A stretch of DNA of 64,000 bases from Allomyces arbusculus (GCA_027604705.1 JADHYV010000005.1:434001-498000); one strand, 5' to 3'. Shown: positions 11,578-24,078, counted from the stretch's first letter. Translations and numbers: made by a program. Notes: generated by a model not told the origin, from the letters alone.

Positions 11578-13434
11578 TCATGCCTTCGAATACACGCACG
11601 ACACGGTCGGCCCGACCACCACCTCCTGGTCATCGCGCACGAGCATGCGATCGACCCCATCCCCATTCTCCAACTCGGCATGCCCCTCGCCGAACCGCCA
11701 CGGCAACGGATGCCCGGGCACAGGCATTGCCAAATGCTTGCGGCGCGCCTGCGCCGTCGCATAACACGTGCCCGCACCCCAAAACAGAACATCGTTGCCC
11801 AACGGCGCCATCGTACCCTGCAGAACCGCGGCCGCGTGATAGGGACCGAGCGCGAGCGTGCGAATCCCAATCGGGACTAACTTCTTCGCCGATTCATTGT
11901 ACTCGGTGCGGTTGCTGATTTCCTTGACGGTCACGGCCGAGGGTTGCACGTGGATGTATTGTCCATGGCCGAGCGTCCCGAATTGGCCGTTGCCGCAGAC
12001 GAGCACGTCGGTCGTGCCCGTCTTCGGGGTGGTCGTGATAAATGCCGACATTTGCCCGGCGGCCGTGATCGACTGGACGGACGCGTCCTTGCGCGGGTGG
12101 ATTTCCGTCGGGAGAGGCACAATTTCCGTGGCTTTCGTCCAGGTGCCGAGACACAGTTGCTACACAGCGACGTGATCCGACGCGTCAGTGTCTCCCTCTG
12201 CCAAGTCGCCAGAACGACGAAGAGCAAGCGTACCCCGTGCGTGTTCGTCCCCCACGCCCACACCCGGCCATCACTCGTGCGCGCCAAAGCGTGCGCCGCG
12301 CCCGCGGCAATCTCGTCCACTTTCCCCATCACCTCCACCTTGTGCAGTTGCGGAATCACACGGTCCACGTTCCCGTCCTCGTCCACCTGAGCCTCTCCAG
12401 GCTGCACTCCACGTCCGAGCGCACCTGCCGCGACTGCGCGCGGCGCCAACGCCGCCGAGTACACCTCGCCCTTCTTCGTGCGCACAAGCACATGGTCGTC
12501 ACCCGCGCGGACGTCGGCGATCGAGTCTCCCTGGACCGCGAGTGTCGGCCACGGAGTCGCAGTCGCCGGAGAGGACCGGCCGAACGGCCACCACGACGAG
12601 GACTTGGGCGATTCCGAGCGGATTGCCGGGGTCGCGCGTGGGAGGGTCAGTGGGTCAGTGCCCGACATCTGCGCCTGCGCGGCGGCTTCGATGGGGACCA
12701 TGTACAGCGTGCCGGCACGCGAGAGAGCAAAGAGAGCGTCGCGGGCCACGTGCACTTGTACGATGTCGAGCCCAGCGAGGGTCCGGATCGGGTCGCGCGC
12801 GGTCGGGGCAAACCGGTGGCCCCATTGGAAGACGTCGCCGCGTGCGTCAATCGCGACTGTTGGATCATGGACAAGACGTGAGAATCGTTTGACAATCCGT
12901 GCACTTGTCTACCCACGTGCTTTTTCCACCCATTCCCGGATCCGAATCAAATCGAATAGACGTACCCGCGACATCTTCCCCAAACACGACCCCGCGCAAC
13001 GCGACCCCATCAAAGAACCGCATCCGCTGCGGCCGCTTCACGCAATTCTCGCCCCGAACATCTGCCGTCGGATCCGTACTGACGGTTCCGACGGGCGGAG
13101 CCGTACGCGGGTCCACAAGGCCCGCGGCGTTACTGCCCCACACGTACAGACCGGGTGCGTCGCGCGCGTACTCGGTGCGCGGCAACTTGGATTTCAGAGT
13201 CGCCGAGTCAGCCGCGTCAGCGAACAGCGGCTGCCCGGGCCCCGTGCCAAGCGCGGCGGTCACGGCAACGACGGACGCGCCCGCGGCAAAGGCGAGGACG
13301 GTGCGCACGGGGGAGAGGGGGGTGCGGGTGCGTGTCGAGGTTGAGAAGAACTTGGTGCTGGGTTGAGTGCGCGAGAACAATGACAGCCGGCGCGCGGCGG
13401 CGCGTGTCGTGGACGCGGTGGCGGTGGAGAACAT
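11578..13434 (-). CDS. Mitochondrial RCC1-repeat protein (FMP25/RCC1L-like)
   Basis: Three exons, 13434-12966, 12856-12234 and 12159-11578, encode 557 residues; introns are 109 and 74 bp (donors gtacgt and gtacgc). The first 35 residues are rich in Arg, Ser and Thr with almost no acid, a typical mitochondrial presequence. A single hydrophobic segment follows near 45-65 (TVLAFAAGASVVAVTAAL). RCC1-type blades are recognisable as GLYVWGSNAAG, GDVFQWGHRF, GRVWAWGTNTHGQLCLG, DVLVCGNGQFGTLG and DVLFWGAGTCYATA. A presequence, one membrane segment and RCC1 repeats match yeast Fmp25, linked to complex III assembly, and resemble human RCC1L. The assignment to that subfamily rests on layout, not on a search. 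No nuclear RCC1 features are seen. Confidence 0.75.
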
Positions 13435-14166
13435 GGCGTGTATAGTGCGCTGCTGGTCGTGGAGTTGTTGCAGGGATGGTGTGGTTCGTGGGCGCGCAGT
13501 TGGTTTTGAAGATGCACGGTCGTTGGTGGATGGCCGGTTTGTTGTGATCGCGATCGAAATGAGGACGAGGTCCACGTCAGATGCGTGCCGGTTTGGATCA
13601 GAGCAGAAAACGCGCGACTGCATCGTTCTTTTTCACTGGGTGTCGCGCCGCGAATAGATGGACTAGGTACGGCACGGGCGCGATTGTAATGAGGTGCGCA
13701 GGTGTGTTCATTTAGCTGCGCAAGCAGCCAGACAGGGTCAGGGTGCACCACGATACGAGCGAGCTGAGAGAGTCCAATGCTCCGCATTTCATTCAAACCA
13801 GTCAAGCAAGCAGACATCGTCCGAGTCAGTCAATCCATGGCCTGGTGGAAACGCCAGCGCCGAGCAGAGCCGAGGGTAGTCCTGGTGGAAACGCCAGAAC
13901 AAGAAACAAAAGAAACGAAAAGAGAGGAAACCGGGCGGTGGAAACGCCTGCCCGGCATGCGCGACGAGGGGGATCAGGGGGGGTCAAATATACATTGGCC
14001 GACGATGAGCGACGAACCAAACCCAGGCAGCAATCACGCAGCGCAAGTGGAGGGGAAAAACATGGGTTACGAGGGGCGCCCATACTACCGCCCCTCGCGC
14101 TAAGAAACAGAACCGGCACACAACGAGGAAGGAACGACGAAAATACCAAACCGACCGAGAGCCCGC
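13435..14166. other. Intergenic with a short dispersed direct repeat
   Basis: This 732 bp holds no supported gene. It contains three related copies of a 17 bp unit, cctggtggaaacgccag, described separately. Confidence 0.5.
13841..13950 (+). repeat. Three spaced copies of a 17 bp unit
   Basis: The unit cctggtggaaacgccag occurs exactly at 13841-13857 and 13881-13897, 40 bp apart. A third, diverged copy (core ggtggaaacgcc, tail tg) lies at 13934-13950. The spacing is about four helical turns between the first two copies. It could be a binding-site array or a chance local duplication. Confidence 0.7.
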
Positions 14167-15395
<1,229 letters not shown>

Positions 15396-15889
15396 GGTGG
15401 TGGTAGTGGTGGAGAAAGAGGGGGTGGGTGGAGAGAAGTCGGGCTTTCGTCAAGAAGCGAGCTCGAGGTCCAGAGAGTCAAGTCGGGTGCGGGGGAGCCG
15501 GTCGCTTTTATATGCGGGCAGTGCGGGCGTCGTGTCCTCTGTCGAATTTGGATCGCAAAGGTGGCGACGTCGGTGGAAGAGGCGGCGCAGCGGCACAGCT
15601 GGTCAGCACAGGCACTGTCCCCGCTGCACCTCGCCCCAACCCCGTTCGCCTGCAGCCAGCGAGAGCCGCTTGAGCGGTGGACCGCGTGCCCAAAATATGC
15701 GATTTGGCCGCCAACCCTTCCGCGATGGTTCTGGCAGGTCCCCGCGTCATGTGGTCTTCGACGTTTCACTTTGGCAACGCCGGCTCGCTTATCTTGACCC
15801 ACCTCGTTGCAAGGGGCGAAAGCAAGGACCACAAAAGTGCGAGTAAATTGACCTAAAACCATTCCTCAAAGCGCTCATCAACTGCTCTC
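15396..15889. other. Intergenic, HPD promoter side
   Basis: This 494 bp separates two minus-strand genes. A pyrimidine/purine-rich tract sits just upstream of the HPD start. I see no additional gene. Confidence 0.5.
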
Positions 15890-17572
15890 CTACTTGCTCG
15901 CAGCCGCCGTAAACCCGCGCCAGCGTACGCACTCGCGCGCCTCGCGCACAAACGCGGTCTCGATCGCCGTCCACGTCCGCGCCAGGTCGGCCGGCACCGC
16001 ATACTGCGGCGGGTCGTCGGGCACCCACTCGCCCTGGCCCCACCCCTTCGCCTGGTTGCGCAGGTTTACGCCACTCGAGCACGTCCACATGGCCTCGCGC
16101 ACCTGGTCCTCGGTGAGCCCAAACTCCTTGGCGAGCGCCGACGCGACGGGGGCTACGTGGAAGTCGATCGCGCATGGCTGGAAGTTGGCGACCGTGAGCG
16201 GCGGGACTGCGCGCGTCCACCGTTGAACGTGCGGGAGGGTGTGGAAGGTGGTCTCGAGTTGCGCACGCGTCGAGGTCGACCGCATCAGACGGCGGTACAT
16301 GACGACCAGGCACCGGTCAAGCATGGCCATGTCACCTAGTATTGGAGAAGCAATGGTGAGCCTTTGATCCATCTCGAAGAAACGAGGCGCAGCGAAAGAC
16401 GAACCCTTCATCCCGCCAAACTCGCGCCGGCACCGCACGCTCCACAGCAAATCCTTGCCCCACCGCGGCAAGTCCGCGAGCTCGAGCGCCCCCAGCACCA
16501 TGCGCACATCCGCGTCAGTCACATCGCCCACCTCGTCCTGCATGTGGTCTTGCACCGTTGACCCGGCCATTTCCGCGACCATGCCCAGCACGTCAGGCCG
16601 GAGCGCGACGGGAGGGACAAACCCTTTCGACGCGGCGAGCATGAGCCACGTCAAGACGGTAAACGAACTCGTCAGGTGCGTGTCCTCGACCATGATGATC
16701 GGCAGGCGCCGGATTAGCTCGTTCCAGTCGAGCTTGAGCAGGACCGACGCCGTGGCCACGGTCAGATCAACGAGACGACGACGTGTGCATTTCTGCAAGT
16801 GGCTCTTCAGATACGGCACGTTGGTCCATTCAGAATCGGTGCGGTCGCTCGGTGAGAGTGGGGTCAACGCAGGAGACGGAGAATCTGCGCGCAGAAGCGG
16901 ACCGGGCGAGGTGGGCATCGTGGTGGACATCGTGGTGGGCGTGGTGCCATCCACATCCATGGAATCAGCGGGGGCTGAAGTAGCGGCAGCGGTTGATGGC
17001 CGGCTCGACGACGAATTGTCCTCCTCCAATCCATCAGCCATGCCCTCCTGCGTACTCTCGTCGTCGATTTCGTCCTCATCGTCAAAATCCTCCTCGTCAA
17101 GATCCTCTTCCCCAACGAGAAGCATCCCTGCGAGATCACCATTCTCCAGCAGCGCCGCGTCCACATCCTCGTCGAGCGCGACATCCGTGGCTACAACAAT
17201 CGACTTGCGCAGACCGCGCAAATGAACCGCTGCATGCCACGTAATCTTGGACACGGTCAAAGCGCGCGAGAATCCGGCGGTCAAGACACCATTCGCGTCA
17301 CGTGTGAGAATGAAATACTCGGGAATCGTCGGGTCCTGGCCACCGAAAAATGCGTGTAGCGAGGCCTGGCGCTGGCCGAGAATGGCAGCAGGAGATGGCG
17401 GAGCGCGTTGCGGCGGGGTTGCGCTTGAAGACGTTGCAGGAGCGGGTGCGGGTGCTTGAGGAGTGTCATTGGCAAACGACCCACATTCGCGATCGAGGTG
17501 CTCGTTGATGCGGTGCATCAGGATCCGGCGCGCGCACGCTGGGCACTCGACGAGCTCTTGCGGGTCCATCAT
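15890..17572 (-). CDS. UBZ4 zinc finger + PIP-box protein (putative PCNA/ubiquitin-linked repair factor)
   Basis: I do not recognise the full-length protein. From the Met at 17572 it has 560 residues; the frame is open upstream to 17722, so the start is uncertain. Residues 9-30 form a Rad18-type UBZ4 finger: Cys10-x2-Cys13-x11-His25-x4-Cys30 (INEHLDREC). Residues 69-76 are a textbook PIP box, QASLHAFF. A long acidic stretch follows (EEDLDEEDFDDEDEIDD). The C-terminal 260 residues are folded. The part around SHLQKCTRRRLVDLTV and LIRRLPIIMVEDTHL resembles, by eye, the helical lid/tetramerisation region of RarA/Mgs1/WRNIP1 proteins, but there is no AAA+ ATPase core. A role at ubiquitinated PCNA is inferred from the two motifs. 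Confidence 0.7.
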   Translation of the reverse strand: MMDPQELVECPACARRILMHRINEHLDRECGSFANDTPQAPAPAPATSSSATPPQRAPPSPAAILGQRQASLHAFFGGQDPTIPEYFILTRDANGVLTAGFSRALTVSKITWHAAVHLRGLRKSIVVATDVALDEDVDAALLENGDLAGMLLVGEEDLDEEDFDDEDEIDDESTQEGMADGLEEDNSSSSRPSTAAATSAPADSMDVDGTTPTTMSTTMPTSPGPLLRADSPSPALTPLSPSDRTDSEWTNVPYLKSHLQKCTRRRLVDLTVATASVLLKLDWNELIRRLPIIMVEDTHLTSSFTVLTWLMLAASKGFVPPVALRPDVLGMVAEMAGSTVQDHMQDEVGDVTDADVRMVLGALELADLPRWGKDLLWSVRCRREFGGMKGSSFAAPRFFEMDQRLTIASPILGDMAMLDRCLVVMYRRLMRSTSTRAQLETTFHTLPHVQRWTRAVPPLTVANFQPCAIDFHVAPVASALAKEFGLTEDQVREAMWTCSSGVNLRNQAKGWGQGEWVPDDPPQYAVPADLARTWTAIETAFVREARECVRWRGFTAAASK

Positions 17573-19058
17573 TGTGTTGACAATGAGAAGACGTTGCAGC
17601 AAGTTGTTGTTGGTGGTGTGTGGCTGCACGAGGGGAAACGAAGTTGCAGTGCGCGGGCCACTCGCAACAAGGGCGGTCATGTTGTGATGGGGCTCCGAGA
17701 CGTGGAGATGTCTTGGATGCATGACATGGAATGATTTGATGCGTGAGGATGCTGTTGAGGTGCTGCTTGGCGCGTTCCCACTTCTGACATTACAAACCCA
17801 GAAACGTTGCCAGTTTGTCGTTAGCCATTCGTCACCTCGCCACTATGCTGTTGACTGACACAACTGAATGCGAATGCATTGCCGATGCTCTCTGGTGGCA
17901 CAATATTGAGTAACCATTCCTTAGGCGAAGCGTCGGATGCATTTTGACGGCAGAGCGGGCGCGTGAACATGGTCCAGTAATAAAAGGATCCTGGTGCAGG
18001 AACTGCTGACACGAGCCAACCTCGAAGGCGTTATTGTGAGTGCGACTGTTGAAGCTCATGACGAATCAAGATGATCCATCACCTTTCATGCCAGTCACAG
18101 AAGACTTGTGTGGATAGTGAATGCAAGGCATTCATTTTGTGTCCGCTGCAATCAAGGAGCAAATCGTAGCCGGCGGCCAGGTATGAGCGCTCGACAGAGC
18201 GCTTCAGATTACGGCGCTCTGGTCAATATCAGCGCGATCAGAAGCGAATTGACAAGCAGCACCAACGGACAGTCCGCCTTGGCCAAAACTGTGGATTATG
18301 TCATATTTCAGCGTTGCTAGAAGGCTGTGCGCTCAGTTCATTGAGCGTGAGCGTTCGTGTTGTCGAATTGTTATGTTTTAGATCTTCTTCCATACCCAGG
18401 ACAGGAGGGCGAAACTTCATCGAACATCAGGCCAAGCGCTGATACTCAGGTTGAGCTGGCCGAACTCTTGCCCCTTGCGCGCATATTTACGATGACCGCG
18501 TAAGCGCATGATGAAGTGAGCGCGGTTATCTATTCACTCCGAAAGATCAAGCCATTGCGCATGATTGTGACACCAGCCAACAAGAACGAGGGTGGTGGAG
18601 GCCGTGTTTGCGGCAGGACGCCACTCGCACTGAATGATACTTGGAGGTTGCGGAGCATGAAGAGCAAGCAGTTCTGCCGGCATTTGCGATACCTTTCCGT
18701 TTAATATTTCCCTCAGGCTCCCAGGAAGCAAGCGACGGCACATACATCAATACATCAATACAAATCGCTAGCCCTGTCTCTACTTAGCTCCCTATATTTT
18801 CCGTCTTGTGATCACTGCTCTCATGCCGCGTGGCACATGTTCAACGTCAGAGACTGCAAAAAAGTTCATTTGGAAAATTACTGCAACAGTTGCACCATCT
18901 CCCCCGCTCATTGATTGCCATGACCCGCAGTCTGCGCAAACTCGGATTCGCGTTCAGCTAACAGTCCCTAATAACGCTGCAGCAACGAGCGCTATTTCAT
19001 CCACGGTCGGCGACCCATCTGCCGCATGCGAAAGTCGGCATTCCCGCAACAGCACTGC
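17573..19058. other. Gene-poor, lower-GC region
   Basis: GC falls clearly here and codon bias vanishes. The open frames are short and Cys/His/Ile-rich without motifs. A small AT-rich direct repeat (catcaatacatcaata) sits near 18745. The part next to 17572 must include the promoter of the UBZ4 gene. No functional gene is supported. Confidence 0.5.
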
Positions 19059-19967
19059 TCATGCCCGGCAGCCGACACCTGCACGTCCATGGCCCGAAAC
19101 AACTGGTCGCACACAAACTTGGTCACGGCCGCGTGTCACGCGCAGGTTGGGCGAGTCGGCGACCGTCGCATGTGCGATCGACGCCACGACCGGAATCGGC
19201 CGACCTTGAGCCCCGTCCATTTCGAGCGTGATGTGCTGGACTGACGAGGGTAATGCGAGGGCGAGATCGGCCCACAACTTGTCCCGAGCTCGTCCCCAGC
19301 CGTTGGGCCTGTGAGCGTGATATGCTGCAAGCGCGGCGGGATCTTAGGAGCAAGGGCAAAGAGGACCGGCCGCGTGACGCGCAAGCAGGTGGAGCGAGGT
19401 CATGGTGCACGGGAGCTCGCCGACAATCACACACGCCGTCTTGGGGCCCGCGTGTGGGAAAAGATCGAGCTTGTGGAGGTGCTCAGGCAGGGTAAACGGG
19501 AAAATGAAGTTGGTCGTGACGTTGTTGGCAAGTAAATGGACCGTCAGCTTTTCGAGGAAATCGGGCAGCGACACGAGGAGGAGCGGGGCAACCGACGACG
19601 ACCCAATACCTTCGACATCCTCGGCAAAGAGCTGGTGGATATGAATGAAGCTCAAGCTCCCATGATCGGCAACCAATGTGAGAGTGCGTAGAATTCCGCA
19701 GCAAGCAAGATGAGCAGCAATTGCACGCCCGACGTCGCGGTCGACCTTCTCCACCCGCAACACCACGTCCTGCAGATGAGTTGGTAGTCGCGCAATACAG
19801 GAGAAGTTACAGAATACCGACGCGCCCGCGTCAATCGAGCACAGTGATGTAAATGCGCCCGGTTTGTTGAACATCGGGAGCACGAAAGCGACAATTCCGT
19901 CGCGAGGACCTTGTGTTGCGACGTCTTTTCTTCCATGCTTCGCGCAGCACACCCCAACGACGGCCAC
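19059..19967 (-). pseudogene. Decayed leucine-rich-repeat protein gene
   Basis: Minus-strand frames carry LRR-like strands in order: RLPTHLQDVVLRVE, SLPDFLEKLTVHLLANN, TLPEHLHKLDLFPHAG, ELPCTMTSLHLL, then after a frame change near 19380 PKIPPRLQHITLTG, and after another near 19275 ALPSSVQHITLEMD. The repeating xLPxxLxxLxL unit shows one ancestral LRR protein (F-box/LRR type is common in such fungi), now broken by at least two frameshifts. No start codon or N-terminal domain is visible, and it lies in the low-GC region without normal codon bias. A remaining function of part of it cannot be excluded. Confidence 0.6.
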
Positions 19968-21300
19968 TAGAGGGCGATCGATCCCGCGTGGATCCCATCG
20001 CGAGGAACATTCGTCTCATCGAGCGACCGCAGCGGCAAGGATGAGGTTGGCCGCTTGGCGACGGAAGGTGCAGCACCCAAGATCAATTCGTCACAATTTG
20101 CGGACCGTTGTTGTCAAGTATTGACGCGAGAGCGATCAACGTGCGCGGCGCAATCGATATCAGGTAATGGCAGGAGCGACGACCGCTCTGGTCGCATCGA
20201 GGACTTCCACGCCAAGCGCAAGCAAAGTTGCGCGGGCAGATTATCAGCAGCGTCAAGCGTAAAAAAGAGCCGGATGCAAAATTGACCGATCGGTCGTTGG
20301 CGTGACGGTCAGCTCGGGAAGGAATGATCCCGCGAGTCGTGCGGCAAGTTCAAGTAGAGCCGTGATGGGAGCAATCCTTAAGAAAGGCGACGCTTGAAAC
20401 AGCGGTCGTTGAAGCGACGGTCGTTGAAGCGGCGGCTGTTGAAGCAGAGGGGCATTTGAAGCGGCGGGAGCTGACAGAAAGAATCAGTTGACGGTGGTGC
20501 GGCAGCCAGCAGGGTCGAAGTGTCGAGGAGCCCGATCATGGTACGAGGAGAGCGATCTTCGAAGTGCTCAGTCAGGTTTTGAACCTGTGTCCTGGCCACT
20601 CTTCAGAACAACGGCGTGGACGCATAAAGAAGAAAAAAATCAGCAGCCACTTGGCCGCCGTCTCTTTACTTGCTTTCCCTGTAAGGGAATACGACCGCCC
20701 ATTGCAAGGCTGAGTAGGAGAGCTATGTGCGTTTTTCAGCCAGGGCCTGGTAAAGCGCTGATTCACCGGGTTTTCAGTCAGGTCTAATTGGTACAATAAC
20801 CCCAGAGCAGTCAGCGAGCACAAAGTCGGTGGACAGTGGTCAAAGAGCGTTTTTCGCTCTCCTGAACTACTTCTGGGCCGTGAAAGCCGGTTTGCCAGCG
20901 ATGGCAAGTCTCGCGTGGAACTTACAGCAACAGCTCCACGATCGGAGTGCAGTAAGTTGTTTTTGCGCTCGAATGTGTCCGTTTGTGTAGGGTCCTCGAC
21001 GACGGAAAGTCGGCGACGCGGGTTCGTGCTTGGTGGTGATATTCAACGGTTTGGGTCTGTGTTCGTTCGGCCGCGCGCTCTTCGCGTGCGCAACCTGCAG
21101 TTCTTGCTGGGTTGTTGGGCTTTGCAATGGACCGACGCGGTCGCGTGTGGTTGGAACTTGGATGGCGCTGGCAAGTGCATCCAGGCGCGGTGGATGCGAA
21201 GCGTCCGCTGCCTGCTTGGTTGCCACGTTTGGTGGATGGTGCACCGGAAATCACTTCATGCAGCGCCTCTGTTCTCTTCCTCCTGCACTCTTGCTCACGT
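19968..21300. other. Gene-poor region upstream of the GT31 gene
   Basis: No gene is supported. Weak extensions of the LRR relic may reach about 20120. A 15 bp tandem repeat lies at 20403-20447. The 3' end leads into the homopolymer-rich assembly gap. Confidence 0.45.
20403..20447 (+). repeat. Three tandem 15 bp units
   Basis: Units cggtcgttgaagcga, cggtcgttgaagcgg and cggctgttgaagcag lie head to tail, with a degenerate fourth copy behind. The period of 15 would keep a frame, but no larger coding region contains it. Confidence 0.75.
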
Positions 21301-21485
21301 CCCCCCGGGGGGGGGCGGGGGGGGGGCGCGCCGGGGGGGGGGGGGGGGGGGCGGGGGGGGGGGGCGGGGGGGGGGGGGGCGCCGGCGGCCCCGGCGGGCC
21401 CCGGGCGCGCCGCGGGCGCGGGGGGNNNNNNNNNNCTTCCGCCTGCACTATTGCTCCCGTCCCCCCTCCCCCCCCCCCCCCCCCC
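21301..21485. other. Assembly gap inside G and C homopolymers
   Basis: Ten N bases (21426-21435) are flanked by about 120 bases of almost pure G/C on the left and a C run on the right. The sequence just left of the G run (ctgcactcttgctcacgtcc) and just right of the gap (ctgcactattgctcccgtcc) is nearly the same. The two contig ends therefore probably cover one locus twice, and this stretch should not be interpreted as real sequence. Confidence 0.85.
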
Positions 21486-21634
21486 TCCCATCCCGCACGC
21501 GCATCCTCCCGCTGCACTTGCTGCACACCCGTTGAACCCGTCCTACTCGACCACCGGCGCGGCCTTTGCTTGCTGCTGTGTCGCTGACCTTTGCTCGACA
21601 CGCTCCACGACCAACGACCACGGTCACGACCATC

Positions 21635-23268
21635 ATGAAGCTCCCAACTACGCGCCACGCGCACCAGGGCGAGGGCCGATGGGGCCCGTCGCGCACCGTT
21701 TTTTGGCTTGTCATGGCCATGGCCGTTTTTATTCTCGTGTCGCTGCACGGCAAACTCGGCCCATCGCAGAGGAGAACAACGAGCGTCGGCCACCATGACG
21801 CGGCGGCTGACGCGCTCCCGGACTTCACCACGTTGGTCAAGGTCCCCGCCAAGGAGCCCGGACGCGTAACGAGTCCCGCCGAGGGAGCCGCTGTACCTGC
21901 GGACGATACAGCCGCGCCAGCGCCCGTCAACGACCCCAAGAGCACGAACAGCAAGGACGCGGCAGCCGACAGTCTGTCCGAGAACAGCAAAGACTATCCC
22001 GAAGACGAGAACGACGACACCGCCTCGGCGAGTCCGGTGCCGCGGTACCCGCCGCCCGTGTCGCAGCGCGGTCCGCTGTTTGCCAATCTACCCTACGACC
22101 CGCTCGTAACGCTGCTCGTCGCAATTCCGACCTCTGCCGACGCATCCGAGGCGCGGTATCGCTCTGCCGTGCGCGCAACGTGGGGTGCCCGTCTGCGCTC
22201 CCTGCGCGTTCCCTCCCTCCATGCGCCTGCGGCGACCGCCAAGCTCTTCTTCTTTATCGGAACCAAGGGCCTGACGGCACCGCAGCAGGCTGCCCTCGAC
22301 AAGGAGGCGGCCAAGTACGGCGACTTGCAGTTTTTGCGCAATGTCGAGGAATCGTACGAGGGACTGTCGCGCAAGATGATGGCGGTGCACGAGTGGGTGC
22401 ACGATAACCGCGTCGCCTACCCGACGCTGCGGTTTGTGTTCAAGACGGATACGGATGTCTGGGTGCAAGTGAATGCGCTGCTGTATATGGCCGAGACACA
22501 CGCGGCTGAGCAGACGATGCTCGGGTTCAAGTACGTGCGCAACGTGCGCATGATGAAGGGGAAGTGGGCCAACCCAGAGTATTCGTCGCCCATCTATCCG
22601 CAGGTATGTGGATTGCCCTCTTTTTTTTTTTTTTTTTTTTTTTTGCTCGGATTCTCCGATTGAACCTCAATCGCTCACTCCAAACTGGCATTCTCCACCA
22701 GTACATGGCAGGCGCCGGGTACCTCCTCTCCATCGACATCGCGTCGTGGATCGCGACCAACGCGCGGTCCGGCTGGCTCAAGCCGCTGCCCAACGAGGAC
22801 GCACTGCTCGGCATTTGGCTCGCCGGGTCTCCCGTCAAGTTCATTCACTCGCCGAAATTCAAGCCCCTCTTGGACCCGCGGCACCCGGCACGGATTACCG
22901 ACTTGCACCCGGCCGTCTGCCAGGATGATGATATTCTCTTCCACCACTTGACGCCCGAAGGCATTCGTAACCTTGATCAGAATTACGACGAGTGCGAGTC
23001 GCCCTGCGTCGAGACGTGCAAGCAGCTCGCCAAGGAACGCGCTGAGGCCGAGGCCGAAAAGGCGCGTCTGGTGGCCGAGGCCGAGAAGGAAAAGGCACGG
23101 AAAGTGGCCGAGGCGCGTGGAGTTGACGTCGGGAGCACGGTGCAAGACGCGGACGTGCCCCCGGCGGCGCCGCTGAAGGAACCGGCTGTTGCAGTCGCCG
23201 CCGCGGACACGGTGGCGAGGGACGCCCATGGCGCGCCTGCGGCCGACGCGGCACGCGCTGAGCCTTGA
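21635..23268 (+). CDS. GT31-family beta-1,3-glycosyltransferase, type II membrane protein
   Basis: Exons 21635-22603 and 22702-23268 are separated by a 98 bp intron (donor gtatgt) that contains a run of 24 T. The protein has 511 residues. A short basic cytoplasmic tail is followed by one membrane anchor (VFWLVMAMAVFILVSLHG, about 22-39), then an acidic stem to about residue 145. The GT31 core then shows RYRSAVRATWG, LFFFIGTKG, ESYEGLSRKMMAVHEWV, the metal-binding DxD as FKTDTDVWV near residue 270, and after the intron GAGYLLSIDIASW and LPNEDALLGIWLAG. The order matches galactosyl/N-acetylglucosaminyl transferases of this family. The Ala/Glu-rich coiled tail (EKARLVAEAEKEKARK) is an unusual extension. 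Golgi location is inferred; donor sugar and acceptor are unknown. Confidence 0.88.
22621..22644 (+). repeat. T24 homopolymer in the GT31 intron
   Basis: Twenty-four consecutive T lie 17 bases after the splice donor. It is too far from the acceptor to be the usual pyrimidine tract and is likely length-variable. Confidence 0.9.
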
Positions 23269-24078
23269 GTCCAGTTCGCGGAGACGGGCACCAGATGGCG
23301 CACCCGCGCGCGACGGCGCGCAGCACGCGCTCTTGGCGTACGCGTGGAGCAAGAAAGGATCTCATTGCCGGGGAGGATACATCATGAATAGACGATTTTT
23401 GGGGCCAAACAGCACCTCTCAGCATCGCGCGCGTCGGGGACCCGGCGCGATGGGGGACTTGATGAGGCGGCGCCCGTGGCGCTCCAGCCGCTCCGCTGCG
23501 CGTCCGTTGACAGTCCGCATGCAGCAAAAAACCCGAGTCCTTGTTCGTGCGGGCGCGTCCCTGTGCACGGCCGACGCGCAGCCGCACACCAGCAAGGGAG
23601 ACGTTGCGGATTATGTACGATGAGCAACGCGTTTGTTCATGAACCGTTTGAGCCGATGTGGCCACTTGACTTCAGAACCGGACGTGCTTCTCGAGCGCGC
23701 CCGCCCGCCAGCATCCCTTCTCCCGCAGACGCGCGACCAGCTTGCGCTCAACGATTTGCAGTCGCAGCAGCATTGGCACCCGGACACCAGACGACAACGC
23801 CAGGCCGAACAACAGCGACGCTCGGCCGCGGTGAGCACCAGCAGCGAGCGGTCGTCCACGTGTGCCAACGGCGATCACCTTGACCAACCGCAACCACACC
23901 GCACCGACCGTCCAGGCGCACCGCATCGTTTCTTTGGACCCGCAGGGCCAGCTCGACTGCGCCCGACCTTCCCGCTCGCCCGTATCTTGTTACAAGTAGC
24001 CCAAACACAGCAGCGCAAGCCCCGGCGACAGCAGCTGCCCCGACGGCACCTTTCCTCTCGGCCAACCTAACTCCAAAA
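23269..24078. other. Intergenic GT31 - unknown protein
   Basis: This 810 bp lies between two plus-strand genes. I see no convincing gene. Open frames here are shadows without bias. It should contain the promoter of the gene at 24079. Confidence 0.5.

Noticed and set aside
20545-20600. tRNA-like T-arm on the minus strand (caggttcaaaacctg)
   Set aside because: The T-loop fits, but no acceptor, D-arm or anticodon stem can be paired around it. Chance or a very old SINE tail is more likely.
17573-21300. Transposon origin of the low-GC island
   Set aside because: I looked for terminal inverted repeats, target-site duplications and transposase or reverse-transcriptase motifs and saw none.
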